The notes under the pieces were generated by a model, which was not told the DNA's origin, did no database searches, and was given only the letters and a program-made list of their open reading frames with translations. A stretch of 64,000 nt of DNA from the NCBI GenBank assembly GCA_037176705.1, contig CM073893.1, forward strand, positions 20,770,074 to 20,834,073, in the 5' to 3' direction. How positions within the stretch are numbered: position 1 is the first letter of the stretch; every line of letters starts with the position of its first letter. Made by a program: the position numbers and the translations under genes. Positions 26,201-35,891 of this stretch are shown here, one piece after another. The DNA is from Molossus alvarezi (lineage: Eukaryota > Chordata > Mammalia > Chiroptera > Molossidae).

Positions 26201-26791
26201 GAAGAGGAGAGGAGAGGGGACTGAAGAGGGAGAGGAGAGGGGACTGAAGAGGGAGAGGAGAGGGGACTGAAGAGTAGAGGAGAGGGGACTGAAGAGGGAG
26301 AGGAGAGGGGATGGAAGAGGGAGAGGAGAGGGGATGGAAGAGGGAGAGGAGAGGGGACTGAGGAGGGAGAGGAGAGGGGATGGAAGAGGGAGAGGAGAGG
26401 GGACTGAAGAGGGAGAGGAGAGGGGACTGAAGAGGGAGAGGAGAGGGGATGGAAGAGGGAGAGGAGAGGGGACTGAAGAGGGAGAGGAGAGGGGACTGAA
26501 GAGTGAGAGAGGAGGGGACTGAAGAGGAAGAGGAGGGGGACTGAAGAGGAGAGGAGAGGGGACTGAAGAGGGAGAGGAGAGGGGACTGAAGAGGGAGAGG
26601 AGAGGGGACTGAAGAGGGAGAGGAGAGGGGACTGAAGAGGGAGAGGAGAGGGGATGGAAGAGGGAGAGGAGAGGGGACTGAAGAGGGAGAGGAGAGGGGA
26701 CTGAAGAGGAGAGGAGAGGGGACTGAAGAGGGAGAGGAGAGGGGACTGAAGAGGAGAGGAGAGGGGACTGAAGAGGAGAGGAGAGGGGACT
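20241..26791. repeat. Right-hand subdomain of the array
   Basis: From about 20 kb the array changes character. The marker GAATGAAGAGCGAGAGG, last seen at 19353, disappears. New variants appear: GAGCGGGGACTAAAG (gcgggg at 21171, 21286, 21355 and 21424, spacings 115, 69 and 69 bp, that is 5, 3 and 3 units), GGGAACTGAAG paired with GGTGACTGAAG and GGAGGGGGAACTG (about 21670-22620), and GAAGAACAGG (about 20650, 20890, 26030 and 26110). Array domains with different variants mean homogenisation is local. Confidence 0.8.
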
Positions 26792-26810
26792 CACTTCCTG
26801 AGTCAAAAAA

Positions 26811-27050
26811 ATTTTTGTTAATCCTCACCTGAGGATATTTTCCCATTGATTTTTAAATAGTGTGGACAAGAGGGAGGGAGCGAGAAACATAGATTTAAGA
26901 GAAACACACTGATTGCTTGTCTCCTGCATGACCTGGACCAGGGCTGGAGATCAAATCCGGAACCCAGCTACATGCCCTTGACTGGGAATCTAACCCAAGT
27001 CCCTTAGGTCTGTGGGCCGATGCTCTAACCACTAAGCCAACTATTTGCTT
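26811..27050 (-). mobile_element. Ves SINE bordering the minisatellite
   Basis: The tail signature AATCCTCACCTGAGGATATT begins here and the degraded tRNA-like head ends near CTCTAACCACTAAGCCAAC. It is old and diverged, and no target duplication was found. It is the first non-array sequence on the right side. Confidence 0.8.
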
Positions 27051-27066
27051 AATAACATGCTTTCTT

Positions 27067-27294
27067 TTAAAAATATTTTTAAAAAACTGATATTTAGAGA
27101 GACAGAAAGGGAAGGGGGAGAGAGAGACAGAGGGAAATATCAATGTGACATTGAAACACTGATCAGCTGCCTTATGCACACCTCCAACTAGGGATGGAGC
27201 CTGCAACCCCAGCATGTGTCCTACCCAGGAATCAAACCAGCAACCTTTTGGTGCACAGGATGATGCCCAACCAACTGAGCCACACAGGTAAGGT
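27067..27294 (-). mobile_element. Ves SINE
   Basis: It has a GAGAGAGACAGAGGG tract, the word ATCAATGTGA, and a head ending CAACTGAGCCACACAGG. It belongs to the subfamily with tail TATTTAGAGAGA rather than CCTCACC. Diverged. Confidence 0.8.
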
Positions 27295-27445
27295 CATTAC
27301 ATGCTATCTAAACTGTATTAGTTTATTTATATGCTGCACATACTATAACCTTAGAGAATATGACAAGGAATTCCAAGGCTTGGATATGATGGCTTCCAAC
27401 TAAGAAAAGAAATATACATATATAGTTAATTATTAAATTATAATG

Positions 27446-27659
27446 GGTAGCCCAGCTTCTTTGGCTCATTGCTGAGCATCGACCCATGCACCAAGAGGTC
27501 ACTGGTTCAATTCCTGGTCAGGACACATGCCCAGGATGTGGGCCCGATCCCCAGTGGGGGGCATGCAGGAGGCGGCCCGTCGATATTCTCTCTCATCGAT
27601 GTTTCTATTTCTCTCTCCCTTTCCCTTCCTTTCTTTCTAGAATCGATAAAGAAAAACTA
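27446..27659 (+). mobile_element. Ves SINE
   Basis: The head is GGCTCATTGCTGAGCATCGA. A B-box-like GGTTCAATTCC is followed by GGGCCCGATCCCCAGTGGGG and ATCGATGTTTCTATTTC, and the element ends in AATCGATAAAGAAAAAC. Confidence 0.85.
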
Positions 27660-28338
27660 AATGATCATGGGCAAAGTAACATTTCCAGCAGTGGCTCCCT
27701 GTGCATCCGTTCGTGTGTACTGGGAAACGTGATGGAGCAGGACTGCCTGCCTTGGGACACCCTGGGAGGAAGGAAAGGCTCTGTCCTGCTGCAGTGCGGG
27801 ACAGAAGCAGGCCTGCCAGGCTGGCACTACAAGGTCTTCTGCCAACAGGCTCATCCTCTGGTGTTTCAACCCCCTTCTGAGGCAGAGAAACTGGGAGGCT
27901 TCAAACACTTATCTAAACCCATCATATTTTCTCTAATGCAGAGACCAATGCAAAGAAAATGATTTCTTTCCTGAGTTAATTTCCACAAGAATTGCAAGCC
28001 TAAACACAAGTCTTAGCTTGCCCAGGGAATAAAGAAAGAAATTAGGAGAAAGCAGTTAATAAGCTTAAAAACTTACTTTACCTCCCTTTAAATGAAATGG
28101 GAATAAAAGGGTGGAGAAGATATTATGGGTAATTACAATTTTCAGATAGAATATAAATGTTGTGGCCTATTGCTTCATTAAAACTTCTATGTAAATTTTG
28201 TATATAAATAAAAGCCCAGTTTTGTTTACGAGGTGTCTATGTAAGATATGGCTATTAACACCGTAATAGCTCATGTAAAATCTGGACTCAATTGGTTGTT
28301 AGTAAATTCACTGCAAATTTTACCTCAGAAATATGATA
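27660..28338. other. Intronic sequence, no gene seen
   Basis: The GC-richer part (27660-27960) is open for 159 codons on the plus strand, but the frame starts inside the SINE and shows no recognisable protein. The rest is AT-rich. No promoter, exon or transposon was recognised. Confidence 0.5.
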
Positions 28339-28354
28339 AATACGATACATTTTA

Positions 28355-28556
28355 TTTAGTTTTGTTTGATTTTTAGAGAGAGAAGGAGAGGGAGAGATAA
28401 AAACATTGATGAGAGGGGACATCAATTGGCTGCCTCCTGCATGCCCCCCACTGGGGATCGGGCCCACAACCTGGGCAAGTGCCCTGACTGGGAATCGAAC
28501 CAGTGACCTCTTGGTGCATGGGTCAATGCTCAACCAGTGAGCCACACGGGCCAGGC
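28355..28556 (-). mobile_element. Ves SINE with target duplication
   Basis: Near-complete element ending GAGCCACACGGGCCAGGC. It is flanked by AATACGATACATTTTA (28339-28354) and AATATGATACATTTTA (28557-28572), a 16-bp target duplication with one mismatch. Confidence 0.93.
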
Positions 28557-28572
28557 AATATGATACATTTTA

Positions 28573-29170
28573 AATTCAGAAATATGATAAAGTGTTGTAT
28601 GAAGGTGGAGAAGGTTAGCACTCCCCTTGACAAGAATGGAAGAGGCTCTTGGGCCTAATGACACCCATACAGAAATGTAATTTTTTAAAGAGGCTGAAAC
28701 AAACCATATAATAAAAGTTAAAAGAGAAAATGTTACTATCCCATAATAAACTTGGCAGTAAATCTATTGGTGATTAGTATATTCTATTCATAAGAAAAAT
28801 ATCAAAATGTCATCCATTTATATTCAATATGGTTAATAGTTTATTTAGTATGACATTTCATATTCTAAAACTTTTAATTGAGGCCTCACTTCATAAATTA
28901 GCAAATAATTACTTTAAAAAAAGTAACAGGAATCTCACAAAGGTCTGTCATTAACCAATATGGTCTGTTAGAAAACTGGGGGTTTTTTTAGTTTCAATAG
29001 TACCATTCAAAAATAAAAGCTTCCCGATGGAGAAAAAATGGAGGGAGAACTGAAAGGAACTATGTGAACAGAAAGGAAATGATAAAGATTTAGGGGTAAG
29101 AAAGACAGAACGGTGCTTTATTAAGTGGTAAATTTGGGAACGTTTTCAAACATTTAAAAACACTTATTTT
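28573..29170. other. AT-rich intronic sequence
   Basis: No gene or recognised repeat. A short stretch at 28610-28650 (GGTTAGCACTCCCCTTGAC) only loosely recalls U6 and is not called. Confidence 0.5.
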
Positions 29171-29281
29171 GGCCACCAGAGCGGCCTAGTTGGTTGGGCA
29201 TCTTCCCGGACACCAGTGGTTGCCAGTTTGATTCCTGGTCAGGGCACATACCTGGCTTGTGGGTTTGCTCCCTACACAGCA
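29171..29281 (+). mobile_element. Ves SINE fragment (head only)
   Basis: This is a head-end fragment: GGCCTAGTTGGTTGGGCATC, then TTGATTCCTGGTCAGGGC. It is cut off before the pyrimidine tract. Confidence 0.7.
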
Positions 29282-29388
29282 GCTTACAGAAGGCTCTCTC
29301 TCAAAGCCAGTCCTCGTTGACTTTGGATTAGGACCTAAATGAGCTGAGAAAAAGCTTAAATTCCATTCTCTACATACTTGCTTTAGAT

Positions 29389-29612
29389 CAGCGGTTCTCA
29401 ACCTGTGGGTTGCGACCCCTTTGGGGGTTAAACGACCCTTTCACAGGGGTCGCCTAAGACCATCGGAAAACACATATTTCCGATGGTGATTCATAACAGT
29501 AGCAAAATTACAGTTATGAAGTAGCAACAAAAATAATTTTATGGTTGGGGGTCACCACAACATGAGGAACTGTATTAAAGGGTCGCAGCATTAGGAAGGC
29601 TGAGAACCACTG
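29389..29612 (+). mobile_element. SPIN/URR1-like hAT MITE
   Basis: This 224-bp non-autonomous hAT element has terminal inverted repeats CAGCGGTTCTCAACC and GGCTGAGAACCACTG. Exact 8-bp target duplications CTTTAGAT flank it (29381-29388 and 29613-29620). Inside, GGGGTCGCCTAAGACCATCGG and the words GTTATGAAGTAGCAAC and TATTAAAGGGTCGCAGCATT match the SPIN/URR1 group known from vespertilionid bats, murine rodents and other tetrapods. There is no transposase. Family assignment is from recalled consensus; the hAT class is shown directly by ends and duplications. Confidence 0.9.
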
Positions 29613-29631
29613 CTTTAGATGAATGATTCTT

Positions 29632-29887
29632 CTTTTTTGTTATTTCTCACCCGAGGATATATTTTGCATTGATTTTGAGAGAGTGGAAAGGAGGAAGGGG
29701 GTGGGGAGAAACATTGATGTGAAAGAGACACATCAATCAGTTAGCTGCCTCCTGCACATGCCCTGACAGAGCTGGGGATCAAACCTGCAACCCAGGTACG
29801 TCATGTGCCCTTGACCAGGCATCATACCTGTGACCCTTCGGTGTGAGGGTGGATGCTCTAACCACTGAACCACACTGGCCAGGGTTG
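29632..29887 (-). mobile_element. Ves SINE with target duplication
   Basis: The tail side reads CTCACCCGAGGATATATTTT; the head ends CTGAACCACACTGGCCAGGG. It is flanked by ATGATTCTT at 29623-29631 and 29888-29896. It landed about 10 bp from the SPIN-like element. Confidence 0.92.
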
Positions 29888-29939
29888 ATGATTCTTAATA
29901 ATAGAGAAATTAGAAAGCAGCCTGCCTGAGAGAGCAATT

Positions 29940-30019
29940 AGTTTTTTTTTTTTTTTTTTATTGAAAAGGGATTTCTATTGTTAGGGGGAAAAATGCACAC
30001 ACACACACACATACACACA
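29940..30019. repeat. Poly-T and CA microsatellite
   Basis: A run of about 19 T is followed about 35 bp later by a short CA repeat, next to the tail of the following Ves element. Confidence 0.85.
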
Positions 30020-30239
30020 TAATTTTAATCCTCATCCAAGGATGTTTTTTATAATTGATTTTTAGAGCAAGAAGGAGGGAGAATCCTCACTGTGAGAAAC
30101 ATCCATCAGTTGCCTGCCATCTGGCCCCAACCAGGGATCGACCCTACAACCTGGGTATGTGCCCGGTCTAGGAATCAAACCCACAACCTTTTGGTGTACA
30201 GGACAACGCTCCAAACAAATGAGCCACTTGGCCAGGGCT
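30020..30239 (-). mobile_element. Ves SINE
   Basis: The tail reads AATCCTCATCCAAGGATG; the head ends AATGAGCCACTTGGCCAGGG. The middle GA tract is short. No clear target duplication. Confidence 0.85.
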
Positions 30240-31755
30240 GTTAGAAAAATATTCTCCGTGCTTGTCTACAGATACTTGTGCACGTGTCTGAATACGGAAG
30301 AGGCAGTGTGGAGAGAGTCCTGGACCGCAGTCCGGGCACTGGACTCAAGCCCCCAAGCAACTTCCTTCTCTGGCTTTCTAAATTAGAACAGTTACCTTTA
30401 CCTTTAAGATCCTGAGTCAAACATACATATTTATATAGAGAAAATAATCTTATATATATTGCAAAGAGAAAACAGGAATATGGGTATCTGGCTTGAGCAA
30501 CTTGAGGAATGGTGGTGTCACTGTAAATAGAAAAGTCTGGAGGAAGCTTGGAAGGGTGTAGAAATCAAGAGTTCCGTTGTGACCACACTGGACTTGAGAT
30601 TAAAATAAAATGATTAACAGTGCTTAGGTCTTACCTCTGTACCAGGCCAGGTGGCACCAGGTGGGACAGGCAGTGGGCCCTGGTTGGCAGAGTACTCCTA
30701 CCCCTTCCTCTAGGTTCAGGAATGGGCATGTACCTCTACCAGGTTAATAACATCTTCCCTGGGGTTTTATGGGAATAATCAGGATATTCTCCTTTTGCTT
30801 AGGGGTTGCTAGCTAAGAGGTGCTTTAGGAGATTATCTGGCCACCACATGGCAAGATACTGCCTAAGAATTAAGACAACACACAAGAAACATAGAGTGAT
30901 GAGGAGAGATGTGGAGAGACGGAAAGGGGCAGTTCTAACGAGATGATATTCGTGTCTGGATCTAGCCATATTTAAAGTTAGATGCATTCCTGAACTTCCC
31001 AGTTACTGGAGCCAATAAATTCTATTTTTGTTTAAGCTAGTTAGTTTGAATTTTTATTCCTAGAGTTCCAACCAATTCACAGATCTCTAATAGAATATAT
31101 TGGTATTAAATTTTAGTTTTTGACAGAAGAAATTCTCAGTATGTCACATTTTCTAGTCATTTTATCCTTTAAAAAATATATCGTCCTGATGCCAAAGTTT
31201 GCTTAAATTACTTCTATTTAAGCCTTTACTCTGGCCTGTCTGAAAACAAACTCTGAGGATTAGGTTAACATTACCTTATTGCTGCATTGCTTTATTAAAA
31301 GCCTTCCTTGTGTAAATAAACAACAGCCTCTTGAGCGTTATTTAGTGCTGGGGAACTTGAAATATGGGCACCAAGCTGCCTGAACAGCAAAGCCATGTAA
31401 ATCTTTGCCTAGTTTTTTAGGTTCATTTGAACTTACTTTAATAAAAGCATGCAAATTGTTCAATAACATTCTGAATTTTAAAAAGTCCACTGGATTAACA
31501 TGATTGGAGGTGCTGATTTAGAGGGGATTATCAATAATTAAAGATAAATTTCCCTAAATCTTGACCTGAAATTCACTGGATGCAGCACAAGGAAATTAAG
31601 TGGTTCCGTTACCATCAGAGCTGATTTTGGATGACACTTTTAATAGAAATGTATGGTAAGGAACACTGGTAAAGGGGTCTGTGCTAGAAAAGAATGTTAG
31701 TGCTCAAAGTGATCTTGGCAGTTGAATGTTTCAAAGGGAGCAATTAGATGAAGTT
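30240..31755. other. Intronic sequence with old repeat remnants
   Basis: The segment 30490-30600 resembles part of the same ancient interspersed family seen at 59130-60100 (GAGCAACTTGAGGAATGG, then ATCAAGAGTTCCG). The segment 30870-31050, ending GGAGCCAATAAATTCTATTT, looks like the 3' end of an old retroelement with an AATAAA signal. No gene seen. Confidence 0.4.
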
Positions 31756-31771
31756 ACTAATAGTTGTATTT

Positions 31772-34421
31772 TAATTTGTTTACACTTATCTTTATTGTTG
31801 AATGTATTTTAGATGTCCCCTCTTTTCCCCACACTGGGCCCCTCCTCCCCAATCCTGTCCCCCTCCTGCCTTCCCTACACTACTGTGTCCATTGGTTATG
31901 CACATATGCATAGAAATTCTTTGGTTTATAATCCTGCCCTCCCTCCCCCCTTCCCTTTGAGGTTCATCAGTCTAACAACCAATTTGCACTTAATCCCTTC
32001 ATCTTCTTCACCCATCCCTGCAGCTCCCTCTCACTTGGCAAGCAACCAAAAGTTCTCTGTATCTATGAGTCTGTTTCTGTTCTGCTTGTTCATTTTGTTT
32101 GTAGATTCAATTCTTGGCAGACATGCATTTCATTGCCATTTTGTTTGTTCATGTATTTTATCTTTTTCTTCAAAAAGACCCTTCAACATTTCATATAATA
32201 ATGGTTTGGTGGTGATGAACTCTTTTAGCTTTTTCTTGTCTGGGAAACTCTTTCTATGGCCATCGATTCTAAATGACAGCTTTGCAGGATAGACTAATCT
32301 TGGTTGTAGGTTCTTGCTTTCCATCACTCTGAATATTTCTTGCCACTCCCTTCTGTCCTGCAAAGTTTCTTTTGAGAAATCAGCTGACAGTCTTATGGGA
32401 GCTCCTTTGTAGGTAACAAACTGCTTTTCTCTTGATGCTTTTAAGATTCTTTCTTTGTCTTTAACCTTTGGCATTTTGATGAGGACATGTCTTGGTGTGG
32501 ACCTCTTTGGGTTCATCTTGTTTGGGACTCTCTGTGCTTCCTGTGCTCATATATCTGTTTCCTTCACCAAATTAGGAAGTTTTCTGTCATTATTGTTTCA
32601 AAAAGGTTTCCAATTTCTTGTTCTCTCTCTTCTCCTTCTGGTACTCCTGTGATGCAAATGTTGGCATGCTTGAAGTTGTCCCAGAGGCTCCTTACATTAT
32701 CCTCATTTTTTGGATTCTTTTTTCTTTTTGCTGTTCTGATTGGGTGTTTTTTGCTTCTTTATATACCAAATCGATGGTTTGCTTCTTGGCTTTACCCACT
32801 CTACTATTGATTTCCTGTAAATTATTCTTTATCTCAGTTAATGCATCCTTCATTTCCGACTGGTCCTTTTTTATGTTGCTGATGTTCTCACTAAGTTCCT
32901 TGGAGGTCTCCTTAAGTTCCTAGAAGATCTCATTAAGTTCCTTCAATGTCTCCCAAGTTCCTTGAGCAACCTTACAACCAGTGTTTTGAACCCTGCATCT
33001 GATTGATTGCTTATACAATCAATCCTGGAGTTTTGTTCTTTTCTTTCCTTTGGGACATGTTTGACTCATTTTGGCTGCTTCCCTGTGTTTGTTTCTATGT
33101 ATTAGGTACAATTGCTATGTCTTTTAGTCTTTGTAGGATGGCCTATTGTAGGTGTCTTGTAGGGTCCAGTGGCACAGCCTGTCTGATCACCCCTGTTGGG
33201 CCCTCGAGGTGCACCCCTAGTGTGGACTTTATACCCTTCTGTTGTAATTGAGTCTTGATTGCTGATGGCACATCAGTGGGAGGGATTTACTCAGGCTGAT
33301 CAGCTACAAGGACTGGTTGTGCCCACTGACCACTGACCTCTGATTCCCTTGGAGGATCAGCAGTGTAGGGGCCCAACACACAGAGCAAGGCTTACTTCAG
33401 CAGGGTTCTGGAAGCCACTGAGTCCACTCTTTGAGTGTGTTACTTGTGTAGGTGTTTGGGTGGTGGTGTTTCGATGTGGTCTGAAGCTGTCCACTGGGTG
33501 TGCTGACTCTGGGGCAAGGTCAGCCTCTGCCTGTGTTCTACCCCAGGTTTGCCAGGCATATACTACAGAGTGATCTGCCAATGGCTGCTTCTTGTGCTGG
33601 GCTTGGAGGTGCCGAGGCAAAGCCAAGCTGTGAACCAAGCCTGGCTGCTCCTAGTGCCGGGCCTAGGGCTACTTAAGGAGAGGTATGGGACTTGATGAGA
33701 CCAGATGCTGCTGGTTTGAGAGATTTTAGGAAAATGTGAAACAGGATCCAAGACAGGGCAATCATACAGTAAAGCCACTGGAAACAGCTTGGGTGAGCCC
33801 AACAGCTTGGGTGGGCAGAGAATCACCAGGGCTGGGGAATCAGTGTGAGCCAGGTTGCTGGAGTTCCATATATGGAGGCTGTCTGCTGCCCCAGGGAAGG
33901 GCTCAGTAAAGGAACAAAGGCCTCTTACAGCACGTTTGTCCCGGAGAAAGCTGACCCTCTCACCCTAATGCTGAACAATTCAGTTCTTCCCCTATGTCTC
34001 TGGTGCCTTTCAAGCTGCCACCCCTCCAAGCTGGAGTGAGTTCAAGTAAGTCTGTGTGCGGGCCCTTTAAGAGGAGCTACCTAGGGCTCTAGTAGCCTCA
34101 ACCTCCCTCAGCCTCAGTTCCCGCTGGTTTTTCCAGCCAGAAGTGATGGGGACTTCTCTCCCTGGCACTGGAACCCTGAGCCGGGAGCCTGGTGTGGGAT
34201 AGGGACCCCTCACTCCTCAGGGAGGACCTTCACAGCCGAGGTATCCCCCTGATCTTTATCTGCCACATGTGGATGTGGGACCAGCCCTTCCACTCCGCTG
34301 TCCCTCCTACCAGTCTCGATGTGGCTGCTTCTTTAATCTCATAGTTGTAGGACTTCCATTCAGCTTGAAGTCAGGCGGTTCTGAATGATGGCTGTTCTGT
34401 AGATTAGCTGTAATTTTGACG
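31772..34421 (-). mobile_element. HAL1-like / ORF2-less L1 element
   Basis: On the minus strand the order is: a GC-rich 5' UTR-like part (about 34420-33250), a coiled-coil-coding part of ORF1 (about 32960-32780), the ORF1 C-terminal part (32516-32130), then directly the L1 3' UTR (about 32110-31780, matching the L1 at 44505-45406). No reverse transcriptase or endonuclease sequence is found between. The length, about 2.65 kb, fits a half-L1. A diverged target duplication is likely: ACTAATAGTTGTATTT at 31756 and ACTAATGGTGTGTATTT at 34662, the right copy split by a Ves element. An internally deleted L1 copy is the alternative. Confidence 0.6.
32130..32516 (-). pseudogene. L1 ORF1p C-terminal remnant
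   Basis: 128 codons remain open, starting MNPKRSTPRHVLIKMPK. Recognisable L1 ORF1 words include KGAPIRLSADFS, REWQEIFRVM and FPDKKKLKEF. They cover part of the RRM-like and C-terminal domains that bind RNA. The real start is far upstream: an in-frame TGA lies 11 codons before this ATG (32549-32547), and the reading shifts soon after, so the gene is broken. It has no host function that I can support. Confidence 0.85.
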
Positions 34422-34430
34422 TCTAATGGT

Positions 34431-34657
34431 TTTTATTTTTTAAAAATATGTTTTACTGATATCAGAGAGAGGAAGAGAGAGGAAGAGAGAGATGAAATAT
34501 TGATGAGAGAGAGAGAGGCATCAGTGGGCTGTCTCCTGCATGACCCCTACTGGAGATTGAGCCTGAAACCCGGGCAGTTGCCCGGACCGGGACTCGAATC
34601 ATGACCTCCTGGTGCATGGGATGGTGCTCAACCAACTGAGCCACACTGGTAAGGCCT
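34431..34657 (-). mobile_element. Ves SINE
   Basis: Contains paired GGAAGAGAGA tracts, and the head ends CAACTGAGCCACACTGG. CTAATGGT occurs at 34423-34430 and 34663-34670, an imperfect target duplication created when it entered the flank of the HAL1-like element. Confidence 0.88.
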
Positions 34658-34679
34658 CAGGACTAATGGTGTGTATTTC

Positions 34680-35310
34680 TGAAGGAAATCCTATTTTATA
34701 TATGCTTCCATTTTAAAGATGTAATGAAATAGAAAGACTAAGTGACATATCAAAAATTGCCAGGGGACAAATAATAGAATTTCTCTGCTAGTTTACTTTA
34801 GAGTGGGGAAAAGCCAAAATTTAAACCGTATAAAAACACTTATTTAAATGGTTACTGAGTGTGTTTCTGACTTTACATCAGTTACCAGAGACTGGCCTTT
34901 TAAATGGGCTTATTTGCCCTTTATCTCTGATTGCTTATTCAAGTCACATCCTGGTGAATGAGAAAGAAAGACTGGCTCTGAGGAGAGTCTCTCTAATTAA
35001 TAATTTTGCTTGCAGAAGTGAAGATTTTAGGAAGAAGAATATAGAAAGGGAGGAATTGGAAAATCAAGAAAATACTTAAAATTCACTCAGAATATGTCAA
35101 AAATGACATTCAAAAGGCCAGAATAAGGATGTGTTGAAGTGATACACTTCATGGTTAGAAACTTATCAAAAGTTGCACTGAAAGCATCTTAAAATGAGAG
35201 AATGTCATTAAATGCAGATACTACAGAAATAATTATTAACGTGAATAAGATATTTTTTCTTCCCTTTTATTCAGGGCTCAAAAATGTGTTTAATAATAAT
35301 ACTAAAAATA
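34680..35310. other. AT-rich intronic sequence
   Basis: No gene, exon or repeat recognised. A 72-codon frame here shows no domain features. Confidence 0.5.
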
Positions 35311-35314
35311 ATTA

Positions 35315-35525
35315 TTTGTAAAGTACTTTGCATCTTTCATAAACGTTTATTATTTATAGGGATCCTATAAACTAGGAATAATTTAAATGTTAAATAAAGA
35401 ATGCATTATACAGTAAACGTATTTAAGTATCTTGTCCAGGATGCTTTGGCTAAATGACAGGGCTGGGACTTAAATTCAGATTCCATAGCTCCAAATCCAG
35501 TGTTCTTTCCATCACATCAGGAACC
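35315..35525 (+). mobile_element. MIR SINE (ancient mammalian)
   Basis: Recognised by the MIR core order: AAAGTACTTTGCATC, a degraded CCTATAAACTAGG, TAAGTATCTTGTCCAGGATG, then ACAGGGCTGGGACTTAAATTC and TGTTCTTTCCATCACATCA. Strongly diverged. Confidence 0.7.
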
Positions 35526-35658
35526 GCCCTCCTGGATCACTGATCTTCATGCTGTACTGGGTTCCTTCATTCTCTTGTTGGTGCTCAGACTGACATCAAA
35601 TTAATAAGTGTGTGCAGACCACCATTAGAACAGACTCATTTATGTCCTGTGAACCTTT

Positions 35659-35875
35659 ATTTTTAATTTTTATATGTTCTTATTGATTTTGTTTTAGAGA
35701 AAGAATGGAGAGAGGGATAGAAACAGATGAGAGAGAGAAACACTGATTGGCTGCCTCCTACATGCCCCCTATGGGCATCAAGTCCACAACCCTGGAATGT
35801 GCCCTGACTGGGAATCAAACTGGACCCCTCAGTCCACCGGACGACCCTCAATCCACTGAGCCACACCGGCCAGGC
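35659..35875 (-). mobile_element. Ves SINE with perfect 16-bp duplication
   Basis: The head ends GAGCCACACCGGCCAGGC. TGTCCTGTGAACCTTT flanks it exactly at 35643-35658 and 35876-35891, so the insertion is fairly young. Confidence 0.95.
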
Positions 35876-35891
35876 TGTCCTGTGAACCTTT

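Larger units (their letters stand above)
1..26791. repeat. Giant 23-bp purine-rich minisatellite array
   Basis: The whole stretch is a head-to-tail array of a 23-bp unit, GGGGACTGAAGAGGG followed by AGAGGAGA, with no other sequence inserted. Length divided by unit gives about 1,150-1,200 copies. Common variants are a 22-bp form that loses one G (GAAGAGGAGAGGAGA), a form with GGGGATGGAAG instead of GGGGACTGAAG, and GGGGACTGAGGAGG. The plus strand is almost all A and G; C and T occur mainly in the ACTG/ATGG core. The left end is outside the window. The right end breaks at GGGGACTCACTTCC, about 20 bp before a Ves SINE. It lies, by inference, in the last intron of GTF2F2, where the pyrimidine strand is the sense strand. 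Size and unit similarity point to recent expansion by unequal exchange or gene conversion. Confidence 0.98.

Noticed and set aside
1381..26522. Plus-strand frames of about 60-85 codons rich in Glu, Arg and Gly (MEEGEERGLKRE-type)
   Set aside because: They arise wherever the GATGG variant gives an ATG and a phase without TGA. They are fragments of the minisatellite.
1..26791. CRISPR-like or telomere-like repeat
   Set aside because: Units are contiguous without unique spacers, and no TTAGGG occurs in series. The rest of the window is clearly mammalian.
6548..26846. Reverse-strand frames of 394 to 2,201 codons (Ser/Pro/Leu repeats)
   Set aside because: They are a forced result of a stop-free 23-mer on the pyrimidine strand, open in all three frames, with no conserved start, domain or codon bias. 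The longest merely starts inside the flanking SINE.
28600..28680. Second U6-like copy
   Set aside because: Only a short, loose resemblance (GGTTAGCACTCCCC); the conserved 5' stem and ACAGAG box are absent.
32130..32516. A host protein gene with a basic 128-residue product
   Set aside because: It is the C-terminal part of L1 ORF1 with an upstream stop and frameshift.
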